Source: Actinomycetota bacterium (GTDB lineage: Bacteria; Actinomycetota; Acidimicrobiia; Acidimicrobiales; Ilumatobacteraceae). Taken from it: DNA of 41,815 bases. Position numbers and translations under genes: made by a program. Each line of letters opens with the position of its first letter. The stretch's first letter is position 1. The stretch spans positions 1 through 41,815 of the forward strand of contig SXZT01000038.1 of NCBI GenBank assembly GCA_005787785.1, given 5' to 3'. Positions 33,997 through 41,815 of this stretch are shown here, piece after piece. The notes beneath the pieces are model-generated. The model did no database searches, was not told the origin of the DNA, and saw only the letters and a list, made by a program, of their open reading frames with translations.

Positions 33997-33997
33997 T

Positions 33998-34210
33998 TCA
34001 ACGCCTGAATTCGACGCGGGTGGCGCGCCGCGAGCCTCGACGCCGGCCAAAGAGATACGAAGCAATCATCAAAACAACCGCGGCGGCACCGGCGACGGCC
34101 ACGATCGTCTGTTTCTTGTTCTCAACTCGCCCTTGAATGTCGTCCTGCAGACTCTTGAACCTGCGCTCGAGGTCTTCCCTCGAGATTTTCCCCTCACCGC
34201 TTTGTTCCAT
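33998..34210 (-). CDS. Small single-span membrane protein
   Basis: 70 residues from ATG. A charged helical N-terminus (EGKISREDLERRFKSLQDDI) is followed by one membrane helix (TIVAVAGAAAVVLMIASYLFG) and a basic C-terminal tail (RRRGSRRATRVEFRR). The topology should place the basic tail in the cytoplasm. I do not recognise the family. It lies 12 bases after the two-span membrane protein gene, and both resemble small envelope genes that travel together in actinobacteria, a weak inference. Confidence 0.7.
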   Translation of the reverse strand: MEQSGEGKISREDLERRFKSLQDDIQGRVENKKQTIVAVAGAAAVVLMIASYLFGRRRGSRRATRVEFRR

Positions 34211-34222
34211 TGTCCCTCCAAC

Positions 34223-34525
34223 CTAAAGACGCGGCCGGCGCACCTGCAACAGCGCTACCCCGACCACCACTACCGCAAACACGGTGCCGAAAACGTAGGG
34301 AACGAAGGACCATGCCCCGTCAAACACGTCAGCCGTCATATCTTGGACAAGACGCAACAAACCGAGTGCAAAAAGAACCATGCCGAGTGAAACGAGAGTC
34401 ATTGAAACGACTCCCCAGACAATCCAACGGCCTGCGCCCCGCAGAGGTTCGACGGTCTCTTGGCGCGCGTAGGCGACGACCAGGTCGACGATCTCTGCGT
34501 CGCGCGCTCGGGACTTGGAGGCCAT
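34223..34525 (-). CDS. Small membrane protein, holin-superfamily-like
   Basis: 100 residues from ATG. A soluble N-terminus (KSRARDAEIVDLVVAYARQET) leads to two membrane helices (WIVWGVVSMTLVSLGMVLFALGLL and VPYVFGTVFAVVVVGVALLQV) and a short basic end. The layout resembles the chromosomal 'phage holin family' proteins common in Actinobacteria, which are not lysis genes as far as is known. It lies 39 bases after dacB, and with the neighbour may act at the envelope. Family assignment is tentative. Confidence 0.7.
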   Translation of the reverse strand: MASKSRARDAEIVDLVVAYARQETVEPLRGAGRWIVWGVVSMTLVSLGMVLFALGLLRLVQDMTADVFDGAWSFVPYVFGTVFAVVVVGVALLQVRRPRL

Positions 34526-34564
34526 GGTTCAAGTGTCGCAGCGAACCGCCTGTTTTGCACCCCC

Positions 34565-35977
34565 TCAGCCGGCGCCTAGGAGGCGCACCTGTTGTGCGGT
34601 GGGCCCCGTGGGGTATGTGGACACGGCCCGCGCAAGGGCGTCCCAAAGCGGCCTGTAGTTCCCCTGGTCCGCCCACCCCGCACCGTTCAGGAAGAGAGCA
34701 AAGATGACCTCGTCCGTCGCATTCACGGGCAGGACCCCTCCGAGGGTCTTGACGTTCAAAAGTGTGCCCGATTTTCCGAGCAACTTGCCCGCCGCGGTCG
34801 AATCCGTCAGTACGTCTTTCAAGGTGCCGGTGCGTCCAGCCACAGCGAGACCCTTTTTCAGGCTTCCGCCGACGGGACTACGTCCGAGAAGTTCGACAAG
34901 GCTGGCACAGGTCATCCGATTTGTACGTGAAAGACCGGAACCATCCTTCACGATCACACCCGTGATTGCCCACTGCCGGAGCAAATCCCGAATGACGGCA
35001 AGACCTCCGCCGGTCGTGGGCTGCAGCGAACGCGAGAGACCAATGTGTCGAACCAAGATTTCAGCGGTGTTGTTGTCGCTATTGGTGAGCATTTCCTCGA
35101 TGATTGCCGCGACAGGTGCCGACGAAATTTCCGCAATGGTCGTGCCAAGCGGAGCAGTCTTTGTTTCGCGCGGATCACCGACGACGCTGATTCCCCGAGC
35201 GCGCAGTAGTCGAGTGAACTCCGCTGCCGCTGCCGTAGCCGGGTTGTCCGGCTTCAGGCGCTCGCCGACCACTGCTCCGTCGTTCACCATGAGAGCTCCA
35301 AGCGGCCCCGCCTCGGTTCCCCTGATTCCCGATGACCAATCGTCGACGTAGCGGTCGTCATCGAGATACGACTCGTCACCAAGAACGCTGCCGTTGATGG
35401 ATGTCACACCGGCTGCCTTCACCTTGTCGACGAGGTCGTCGAGAAGAGTCGGAGAGGTTGTCGGATAACGCTCGGTGGCGAGGAACTCGCGGCTGACGAG
35501 CAACGGGTCACCGCCTCCGACGAGAAACAGGTCCCCTTTCACCGTACCTTTGTCGACCTGCCCCACGACACGCGTTGTGAATCGTGTTTCTGCGGGCAGT
35601 ACTTCGAGCGCGACAGCCGCCGTTGCAATCTTCAGGTTGCTTGCAGGTACGAGTTCCTTGTCGGAAGACTTCGCCATGACGAGGCGTCCGCCCGCATCGA
35701 CGCGAATACAGGACGCCGACGGCATCTTCTCCAGAATCGGTAAAAGTTCGTTGCGAAGGTTGCGAGTGGCGAAGTCGGCAGCCAACGTACCGGCGGCACG
35801 CCGCACGCTGAGGATGGGCGACACGATGTATGGAACCGGCTTTGCGTTGCGGCCCTCGGTGCGCGTTGCAAGCGAGTGTCCCGAATACCAAAGAACTGCG
35901 AGAGGAGCCGCGCCGATGGCTCCGATGATCGCAACGACCAATCCTGGCCGGCGGGCGCGACGGCTTTTCTTCGTCAT
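34565..35977 (-). CDS. dacB: D-alanyl-D-alanine carboxypeptidase/endopeptidase, PBP4 type
   Basis: 470 residues, ATG overlapping the upstream stop by four bases. One N-terminal hydrophobic segment (LVVAIIGAIGAAPLAVLWYSG) serves as signal or anchor. The penicillin-binding active site is complete: S113-N-L-K116 in PASNLKI, SDN in MLTNSDNNTAEIL and KSG in GKSGTLLNVKTLGG. The insert between SxxK and SxN is long, as in the S13/PBP4 family. It trims peptidoglycan side chains outside the membrane. Its operon partner upstream is an acyl-CoA synthetase, an unexpected pairing. Confidence 0.93.
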   Translation of the reverse strand: MTKKSRRARRPGLVVAIIGAIGAAPLAVLWYSGHSLATRTEGRNAKPVPYIVSPILSVRRAAGTLAADFATRNLRNELLPILEKMPSASCIRVDAGGRLVMAKSSDKELVPASNLKIATAAVALEVLPAETRFTTRVVGQVDKGTVKGDLFLVGGGDPLLVSREFLATERYPTTSPTLLDDLVDKVKAAGVTSINGSVLGDESYLDDDRYVDDWSSGIRGTEAGPLGALMVNDGAVVGERLKPDNPATAAAAEFTRLLRARGISVVGDPRETKTAPLGTTIAEISSAPVAAIIEEMLTNSDNNTAEILVRHIGLSRSLQPTTGGGLAVIRDLLRQWAITGVIVKDGSGLSRTNRMTCASLVELLGRSPVGGSLKKGLAVAGRTGTLKDVLTDSTAAGKLLGKSGTLLNVKTLGGVLPVNATDEVIFALFLNGAGWADQGNYRPLWDALARAVSTYPTGPTAQQVRLLGAG

Positions 35978-38151
35978 CGGTTGAGGAACTGTGCGTAGCG
36001 CACCATGTGTGCGAGCGCCGCGACGGCACGATTCCCCGTCGGGAAGCAGTAACGACCCGACTCGCGCACCGCGCGCGGACCGGGATTGTCCGGGTCTGCA
36101 ATTGCGAGTTCCGTCGCAACGAGAATCGGCTTGCCCGTCTCGCTCGACAACTCGGCGGCGGCTTCGGCAAAGCGCGCATCCTGGCGCTCGTGGTACGCGA
36201 CGATTCGCTCAAGACCATGATCGGGGTAGAACGAGCCCTCGCGCATCAACCGCGCCTGATTTGACTGGATTCCGATGCCGAGATAAATGACAACATCGAC
36301 TTCTGGATGACGAGCGATGAGGCCGAGAACCTCGGGGATTGTGTCGCGTGTCTCCCCGCCTGCGCAGTCGACTGGGTTTCCCTTGCTCCAACGGGGGGGC
36401 AGTTTTTCGTCGATGGCCGCAAGAAGATCGTCGGGCAACGTGACGAGGCTGAGCTCGGTTCGCTGGTAGAGCGCATCGGACGTGACGACCCCCCAACCGC
36501 CGGCCGTGGTCAGAATCACGGTGCGGCCCCCACGCGGTAACGGTTGCGTCGCAAAGCACGCTGCGGTGTCGAACGCCTCTTCGACAGAGGCGGCACGAAC
36601 GAGACCGGCTGCGCGGCAAGCACCGTCGAACACCTTGTCGTTGGCCGCAAGGGCGCCTGTGTGGCTGGCAGCCGCCTTTGCGCCGGCCTCGGTGGCCCCG
36701 CCCTTCACAATGACGAGGGGCATGCGGCGTGAGACGCCGGCTAGTTGGTTCATGAGGTCGCGGCCGTTCGTGATTCCCTCGAGGTAGGCAAGTCCAACCG
36801 AGGTGGCCGAGTCCGTCGCGTACCACTCGAGATAGTCGGCAACCGAAACACTCGCCGCATTACCGGCCGACACCGCACGGCTCACTCCGACGCCACTTTG
36901 GCGGGCGTAGTTCAGGAACGATGAAACAAAGTTTCCACTCTGACTCGCCACTCCAATTCGACCCACCGGCGGATACGGCGCCACGATCTGTGCGCAAAGT
37001 TTTGCAGGCGTACTGACAACACCCTGGCCGTTGGGTCCGGCGAGAAGGATGTCAAGTTCGTCGGCCAATGCGACGATTTCGTCTTCGAGCATGCGGCCCT
37101 CATCACCGGCTTCGCCATAACCGGCAGACGTGAGAAAAGCGGCCTTCACACCCTTGGCTGCACAGTCACGGAGCAGACCGGGATTAGCGGCGGTTGGGGT
37201 GCACACAAAGACCAAATCGGCGAAACCGTCAGGGAGATCCCCGACCGATGAAACCGTCTTGACCCCGAGCACTTCCTCGCCCGAAAGATTTGTCCCGCCC
37301 ACACGGCCTTCGTAACCACTCGCAAGAATGTTGTGCATCGACACGAAGCCGAACTTGCCCGGATGGCTCGATGCCCCGGCAACAAGCACGCCGCGTGGCT
37401 CGAAGAGCGCCTTGAAATGCTCGTCTTGCAGCTTGCGGCTTCGTTTCGTGGACACGAGTGGCTCGGCGGATGCGCCGACCTCCACTAAGGCATCGACGGC
37501 GACGAGGCCACCCTCGCTCGTGACGAGCAAGGGGTTGAGGTCGACGGACATGACATCGTCCCGTGTCGCCGCGGCATCCGACAAACCACAAAGGACTCCG
37601 ACGAGCGCCTCGCGTTTGACGGCGGATTCCCCTCGGAATGAACCAAGCAACTTCTGGGCCTTGATTTCAGCGATCATTTCGTTTGCATCGGCCCGCGAAA
37701 CGGGAACAGGTCGAAAGACCACATCTGCAACGGCCTCGGCCAACACTCCACCGATACCGAGCATGACTACGGGTCCGAACTGGGGGTCCCGCACGACGCC
37801 GGCGATGAACTCGCGATTGCTCCTGACCATCGGTGCAACAAGAACGCTGACCTTTCCGTCGCCATCGCGTACCGCTCCGAAGAGTTCGTCAATAGTTGTT
37901 GAGAGCCCCTTTTCGTCGCTGATGTTCAAGCGAACGAGACCGCGTTCGGTCTTGTGAGCAATGTGATCGCCGTTCAGCTTTGCGACGACGGGAAACGCGA
38001 TCTTGTGAGATCGGAGGAGTTCGACCAGTTCGCCCGGCGACCGCGTGGTGGACAATTCGAGCTCGGGCAGAAACGGCACTCCGAAACCTGCGAGAAGGCC
38101 CTTGCTCTCGCGCTCCGACAATGTCCGGGATGAGCCGGCGTTGTTGTTCAC
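35974..38151 (-). CDS. ADP-forming acetate/acyl-CoA synthetase, ATP-grasp domain first
   Basis: 725 residues from ATG, overlapping the TetR stop by four bases. Residues about 1-230 are an ATP-grasp beta domain (LLRSHKIAFPVVAKLNGDHIAHKTE, VMLGIGGVLAEAVADV, MSVDLNPLL). Residues about 245-375 are a CoA-binding Rossmann domain (PRGVLVAGASSHPGKFG), then the two succinyl-CoA-ligase-like domains, with the phosphohistidine loop AAASHTGALAANDKVFD. The common fused form has the CoA-binding part first, so this is the permuted order. It makes or uses acyl-CoA with ADP and phosphate. The acyl group is unknown. Confidence 0.92.
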   Translation of the reverse strand: MNNNAGSSRTLSERESKGLLAGFGVPFLPELELSTTRSPGELVELLRSHKIAFPVVAKLNGDHIAHKTERGLVRLNISDEKGLSTTIDELFGAVRDGDGKVSVLVAPMVRSNREFIAGVVRDPQFGPVVMLGIGGVLAEAVADVVFRPVPVSRADANEMIAEIKAQKLLGSFRGESAVKREALVGVLCGLSDAAATRDDVMSVDLNPLLVTSEGGLVAVDALVEVGASAEPLVSTKRSRKLQDEHFKALFEPRGVLVAGASSHPGKFGFVSMHNILASGYEGRVGGTNLSGEEVLGVKTVSSVGDLPDGFADLVFVCTPTAANPGLLRDCAAKGVKAAFLTSAGYGEAGDEGRMLEDEIVALADELDILLAGPNGQGVVSTPAKLCAQIVAPYPPVGRIGVASQSGNFVSSFLNYARQSGVGVSRAVSAGNAASVSVADYLEWYATDSATSVGLAYLEGITNGRDLMNQLAGVSRRMPLVIVKGGATEAGAKAAASHTGALAANDKVFDGACRAAGLVRAASVEEAFDTAACFATQPLPRGGRTVILTTAGGWGVVTSDALYQRTELSLVTLPDDLLAAIDEKLPPRWSKGNPVDCAGGETRDTIPEVLGLIARHPEVDVVIYLGIGIQSNQARLMREGSFYPDHGLERIVAYHERQDARFAEAAAELSSETGKPILVATELAIADPDNPGPRAVRESGRYCFPTGNRAVAALAHMVRYAQFLNR

Positions 38152-38780
38152 GCGCCGAGACTAGTAAGCGACGGGTCCGGATCGGCGACGAGAGTGCGTC
38201 GGAACATGTCAAGAAGGTGATCGCGGCGGGCCAACAGCATCTCCGGCGCGAGCGCGTCGTCGACGAGGAGTCCGTTGAGGAAGGGTGCATCCGAGACGTA
38301 GCCGAGCAGGGTCGCGTACGCGGTGACGAGCACTTGGCGGGCATCAACCTTTCTGAAGTGCCCGGCCACCACTTCTTCCTCCAGCCAATTGACCGCAGCT
38401 TCGAAGAAGGGTGCGACCACGCCGACGAGGTCGATGCCGAGACGCTCACCGCCTTCGATTGCCTCGCGTCGCATGAGCCGCACATACGACGGGTTCTCGC
38501 AAAAGAGTTCGAAACCTGACACCAGGACTGCGGAGAACCGCTCCCAGCCGCGACCGGGGCTTTTCATCGTGGCCTCGACGCGTTCCAGCCAATCCGAGAG
38601 CATGCGCTCGAACACCTCCCCGTAGAGGGCATCTTTGCTCGGGAAATGGTGCAGCAGGCTCGGGCGCTTGATGCCCACGCCCGCAGCGATGTGATTGAGG
38701 GAGGTGCCTCCGTACCCGAAGCGGGCGAATAATTCGGTGGCTTCGTCGAGAATCACCTCGCGCATGGGGCGCTGCGCCAT
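38148..38780 (-). CDS. TetR-family transcriptional repressor
   Basis: 210 residues from ATG. The N-terminal helix-turn-helix is typical (ILDEATELFARFGYGGTSLNHIAAGVGIKRPSLLHHFPSKDALYGEVF), with a helical ligand domain behind it. It faces the desaturase gene across 57 bases that hold a perfect palindrome (see operator), and it overlaps the acyl-CoA synthetase gene downstream. The context suggests control of fatty-acid desaturation and acyl-CoA formation in response to an acyl-CoA, as in DesT or FadR-type regulators. That function is inferred from neighbours. Confidence 0.93.
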   Translation of the reverse strand: MAQRPMREVILDEATELFARFGYGGTSLNHIAAGVGIKRPSLLHHFPSKDALYGEVFERMLSDWLERVEATMKSPGRGWERFSAVLVSGFELFCENPSYVRLMRREAIEGGERLGIDLVGVVAPFFEAAVNWLEEEVVAGHFRKVDARQVLVTAYATLLGYVSDAPFLNGLLVDDALAPEMLLARRDHLLDMFRRTLVADPDPSLTSLGA

Positions 38781-38802
38781 GCGTCGAGGCTATCGGCAAT
38801 CT

Positions 38803-38824
38803 CTACCTACTGGTTGGTAGGTAG
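38803..38824. promoter_or_regulatory. Palindromic operator, probable TetR binding site
   Basis: CTACCTAC (38803-38810), six bases TGGTTG, and GTAGGTAG (38817-38824) form a perfect 8-bp inverted repeat. It lies 22 bases from the TetR start and 13 from the desaturase start. The core ACTGGTTGGT resembles known TetR-family lipid regulator sites. Being between divergent genes, it could repress both. Confidence 0.75.
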
Positions 38825-38837
38825 GTATCATGGTCCC

Positions 38838-39632
38838 ATGATGGTCGGTTTCACGCCTGCTCTTGTTGCACCCTCGTCGTTTTGGGGGTCCGTGTTCGTC
38901 AGCCTCGTTGTGGGTCTTGTCGTGACGGTCCTCGCAAACATCGCAACGACCGTGTACCTGCACCGCGCGATGTCGCACCGTGCCCTGTCCCTGTCGCCCG
39001 CCGCCGCCTTCGGGTTCCGATTCGTCATCTGGGTCACAACGGGCATCCGTCCTCGTCAATGGGTGGCGGTTCACCGTAAACACCATGCTTTCACCGACGT
39101 CGATGGCGATCCCCACTCACCCGTTTTGCTGGGCTGGAAAACCGTGCAGGCAAAAAACGTGGCCCTTTACCGGCGCTGCGCCAATGAATCATCGACAATT
39201 GCACGTTATGCCAAGGACATGCCCGTCACTCGGGTCGACCTTGTCGCTTTCGACCGCACGGTTGTCGGCTTGACGATCGGTGTCGCGACGTTGTGTTGGG
39301 TGTTCGGCTTGTGGGTCGGTCTTGCTGCGGCCGTCGTGCATGTGAATCTCTATCTCGGCGGTTCCGCTGCGGTCAATGCGATCGGTCATCACTTCGGACG
39401 GCGTCCGTACGACAACGGCGCGGGCAATCTGCAGTGGCTCGCCTTCCTGACCGCTGGTGAAGGGTTGCACAACAACCACCACGCCGCACCAACGTCGGCA
39501 CGTCTCGCCCACCGGTGGTACGAAATCGACTATGGCTGGTGGGTCATCAAGGTGTTGACATGGTTGAAGCTGGCACGCGTGCGCCTGGGTGAGATCAAAC
39601 TCGTCACGCCGTCCCGCCGCACTGCCGCCTGA
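38838..39632 (+). CDS. Membrane fatty-acid/acyl-CoA desaturase
   Basis: 264 residues from ATG 38838; an adjacent ATG (38841) is equally possible, and the track start is a TTG inside the operator. All three histidine boxes of the delta-9-type desaturases are seen: HRAMSH, HRKHH and GEGLHNNHH. There are four hydrophobic spans (for example VSLVVGLVVTVLANIATTVYL and VGLTIGVATLCWVFGLWVG). The enzyme puts a double bond in saturated acyl chains, adjusting membrane fluidity. The TetR gene opposite, with its operator at this promoter, is the likely regulator. Confidence 0.95.
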   Translation: MMVGFTPALVAPSSFWGSVFVSLVVGLVVTVLANIATTVYLHRAMSHRALSLSPAAAFGFRFVIWVTTGIRPRQWVAVHRKHHAFTDVDGDPHSPVLLGWKTVQAKNVALYRRCANESSTIARYAKDMPVTRVDLVAFDRTVVGLTIGVATLCWVFGLWVGLAAAVVHVNLYLGGSAAVNAIGHHFGRRPYDNGAGNLQWLAFLTAGEGLHNNHHAAPTSARLAHRWYEIDYGWWVIKVLTWLKLARVRLGEIKLVTPSRRTAA

Positions 39633-39669
39633 TTTTCGGCGTCAGTGACGAGGTTTGTAGATTCGATTC

Positions 39670-40071
39670 GTGCATCTCGTCTCAACCCTCTTCGTCGAAA
39701 ACTTTGAAATGCGCCAGGCCGAGGGACCAAGCGCGCGGATCGATCTGACGGGTGCTTTTTTCTCGACCGTCGCTCCCTCCGAACCGCCCTTCACATTCTC
39801 CCCGCACCTCGTGGCATTGATCTATTGCGAGCCGGACGAGTCCGGCGAGGGTGTTTTCGAGGTCGTTTTCAGGAAAGGGCACAGTGAAGACGACGAACAA
39901 GTGGCGCGCAACGTCAGTCCATTCCGTGTCGATCCGGGAAAATTCACCTATCGACTGGTCAAGGCCGAACTCGAATTCGACGGTTATGGCCAAGTGTTCG
40001 CCCATTGCCGCGTCAATCGCGACCGGTGGTCCGTCCTTCCGTTGACCCTCCTCCCACGACCGAACAGTTAG
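39670..40071 (+). CDS. Protein of unknown function
   Basis: 133 residues from GTG. Not recognised with certainty. The pattern LVSTLFVENFEMRQAEGPS at the start, and strands such as HLVALIYCEPDESGEGVFEVVFRK and YRLVKAELEFDGYGQVFAHCRV, suggest a beta-sandwich resembling the DUF6941-type proteins of Actinobacteria. No signal peptide. It stands 37 bases after the desaturase gene and 9 before the transketolase start, so it may be cotranscribed with either. No function can be assigned. Confidence 0.65.
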   Translation: MHLVSTLFVENFEMRQAEGPSARIDLTGAFFSTVAPSEPPFTFSPHLVALIYCEPDESGEGVFEVVFRKGHSEDDEQVARNVSPFRVDPGKFTYRLVKAELEFDGYGQVFAHCRVNRDRWSVLPLTLLPRPNS

Positions 40072-40080
40072 TGTTCGCAC

Positions 40081-41815
40081 GTGGTTACGCAATCCGCTGC
40101 CCGTTCAGGATTCGGCTCCGCTCTTGATGCTCGGGCCATAGCGGTGATCCGTGGGATGGCCATGGATGCGCCGTTCCATGCCAAAAGCGGTCACCAAGGC
40201 ACGGCAATGGCCTTGGCTCCTCTTGTCCACACCCTGTACTCGCGAATCATGCGTCATGACCCCGCGGACCCGAAATGGCCCAACCGGGACAGATTCATTC
40301 TTTCGGCCGGTCACGCATCGATTCTGCAGTACACCCTTTTGTGGCTCAACGGTTACGGCTTGGAAATCGACGACCTGCGCGCCTTCAGACAACTTGGTTC
40401 AATGACTCCCGGCCATCCGGAGGTGGGCCACACCGTGGGGATCGAGGTGACCACGGGTCCACTCGGTCAGGGGTTTGCAAACGCGGTGGGAATGGCCATC
40501 GCCGAAGAGCATCTTCGCGCGACCCTCGGCAGAGAGGTGATCGACCATCACGTGTTCGTGATCGCCGGCGACGGTTGCCTCATGGAGGGCGTGAGTCACG
40601 AAGCTGCCTCTCTCGCGGGCCATCTCGGACTCGAGCGCCTGGTCTGCGTTTTCGATGACAACAAGATCACGATCGACGGTGCGACCGACCTGACGTGCAG
40701 TGACGACGTGGCGGGACGTTTTCGATCCTACGGATGGAACGTCATTGAAGCCGGTCCAATTTCCGAGGATTGCGACGCTCTCGAATCGGCTCTCAATCAT
40801 GCCAAGGCGACGAAAGGTTCGCCGACACTGATCGTTCTGCCCACTCGGATCGGCTTTCCGTCGCCCGATTTCACCGACAAGCATGCCGCGCACGGAAATC
40901 CCTTCGTGGCCGAACACATCTCACGCACGAAAGCGCTGCTCAATCTGCCGGACGAGCCGTTCCATGCGCCGCATGACCTGTTGTCTGCATATCGCGCGCA
41001 TGCAGCGGCGCGCTGCGGACCCGAGCGTGAGTCATGGGTGGCGTCCGGTGCTCCGCAACAACTAATCGGCCACACAACTTCAGGGCTTGCCGTGCGCCTT
41101 GCACCGTACCTTCCGCGCTTCGAATCACATGAAACACCCGCGACGCGTGTAGCAATTCAGAAGGTTCTTGCCGCCGCGACGGATGTCTTGCCGTGCCTCC
41201 TCGCCGGAGCAGCCGACCTGACGGGAAACACAGGTGCGAAACTTTCTCCCGACCGAATGTTCTCGCGCGCTGACCGCGCCGGGCGTCAGATCTATTTCGG
41301 AGTGCGCGAGCATGCAATGGGTGCTGTTGCGAACGGTATTGCACTGCACGGAAATCTCGTACCCGTCGTCGGCACCTTCTTCGTCTTTGCCGACTACATG
41401 CGACCTGCAATCCGACTCGCGGCACTGTCGAAGGCGAAAGTCGTGTTCGTCTTTAGTCACGACTCGGTCGGAGTCGGCGAGGATGGTCCGACGCACCAAC
41501 CTGTCGAGCACCTGGCAACCCTGCGTGTGATTCCGGGTTTGCAGGTCATTCGTCCCGCCGATGCCAACGAAACCGCTCAGGCAATGTTGGCTGCTCTCGA
41601 CCATGACGGTCCGACGGCGCTCGTCCTAAGCCGCCAAAACCTGCCGATCGTCAGCGACGGTCGGGCCGTAACTCGTGGAGCCGGAGTAGTGAGTGACTCC
41701 CCCAGCCCGCTGGTTGTGCTCGTTGGAACGGGCAGCGAGGTGTCGCTGTGCGTCGCCGCAAGCAAGGAACTGGTGTCCGCGGGTATTGCGACACGTGTTG
41801 TGTCGATGCCGTGTC
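40081..41815 (+). CDS. tkt: Transketolase, N-terminal and central part, cut by the window edge
   Basis: The frame is open from GTG 40081 to the last base, 578 codons, and so is missing from the ORF track. Transketolase moves two-carbon units in the pentose phosphate pathway with thiamine diphosphate. Seen: PFHAKSGHQGTAMALAP, FILSAGHASILQY, TTGPLGQGFANAVGMA, AGDGCLMEGVSHEAASLAGH through DDN (the thiamine-diphosphate/Mg motif), FGVREHAMGAVANGI with the catalytic glutamate, and HDSVGVGEDGPTHQP. The third, C-terminal domain has just begun (PLVVLVGTGSEV). Usual length is about 650-700, so roughly 80-120 residues are outside. No ribosome site is visible at the start. Confidence 0.94.
   Translation, partial: MVTQSAARSGFGSALDARAIAVIRGMAMDAPFHAKSGHQGTAMALAPLVHTLYSRIMRHDPADPKWPNRDRFILSAGHASILQYTLLWLNGYGLEIDDLRAFRQLGSMTPGHPEVGHTVGIEVTTGPLGQGFANAVGMAIAEEHLRATLGREVIDHHVFVIAGDGCLMEGVSHEAASLAGHLGLERLVCVFDDNKITIDGATDLTCSDDVAGRFRSYGWNVIEAGPISEDCDALESALNHAKATKGSPTLIVLPTRIGFPSPDFTDKHAAHGNPFVAEHISRTKALLNLPDEPFHAPHDLLSAYRAHAAARCGPERESWVASGAPQQLIGHTTSGLAVRLAPYLPRFESHETPATRVAIQKVLAAATDVLPCLLAGAADLTGNTGAKLSPDRMFSRADRAGRQIYFGVREHAMGAVANGIALHGNLVPVVGTFFVFADYMRPAIRLAALSKAKVVFVFSHDSVGVGEDGPTHQPVEHLATLRVIPGLQVIRPADANETAQAMLAALDHDGPTALVLSRQNLPIVSDGRAVTRGAGVVSDSPSPLVVLVGTGSEVSLCVAASKELVSAGIATRVVSMPC

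Noticed and set aside
33296-34390. 364-codon plus-strand ORF
   Set aside because: Spans trmI and three small genes on the opposite strand; translation is not protein-like and crosses their boundaries.
34223-34525. Prophage holin
   Set aside because: No other phage gene is nearby; chromosomal holin-superfamily proteins of this size are common in actinobacteria.

Overview
The window is ordinary chromosomal DNA from a high-GC actinobacterium, most likely of the class Acidimicrobiia (the class is inferred from protein character; no marker gene was searched). The phylum is well supported. There is a complete Pup-proteasome locus, a WhiB regulator, a HelY-type helicase beside Tat genes, and a gcvH-FHA-MerR-DUF151-MerR block in the same order as Mycobacterium tuberculosis Rv1826-Rv1830. 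Gene packing is tight, with many ATGA/GTGA start-stop overlaps and convergent genes that overlap at their 3' ends. I see no rRNA, tRNA, CRISPR array, insertion sequence or prophage.

Layout. 1-3651 (+): end of gcvH, a zinc-ribbon FHA protein, two MerR regulators around a DUF151 nuclease-like protein, and gcvT. 3626-9974 (-): a small unknown protein, gcvP behind a tandem glycine riboswitch, an LLM-type flavin oxidoreductase, a PLP decarboxylase with an unsettled 5' end, and a zinc-finger protein. 10021-12585 (+): threonine aldolase, WhiB and a kinase-fold protein. 12559-13963 (-): prmA and a gamma-carbonic-anhydrase-like protein. 14060-16142 (+): a basic unknown protein and a crotonase. 16160-17517 (-): two unknowns and a DUF4193-like acidic protein.

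17674-24798 (-): a probable long operon tatB-tatC-helY-unknown-M20 amidohydrolase-double-domain ThyX homologue. 24863-25546 (+): a glycerophosphodiester phosphodiesterase. 25543-32513 (-): mpa-dop-pup-prcB-prcA-pafA-lepB, in transcription order. This is the tagging and degradation system: PafA attaches Pup, Dop removes it, Mpa unfolds, PrcAB degrades. 32709-32954 (+): a small ferredoxin divergent from mpa. 32984-38780 (-): TetR, a permuted ADP-forming acyl-CoA synthetase, dacB, three small proteins and trmI. 38838-41815 (+): an acyl-lipid/acyl-CoA desaturase facing the TetR gene across a palindromic operator, an unknown protein, and a transketolase cut by the window edge.

No wholly new multi-gene system stands out. 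The best leads are single-gene oddities: a two-domain ThyX homologue whose signature is split between its halves, a proteasome locus lacking pafBC at its usual place, a CxxDxxC ferredoxin next to mpa, a PLP decarboxylase with an apparent frame problem at its start, an 18-bp triple repeat inside prmA, and a clear TetR operator at the desaturase promoter.
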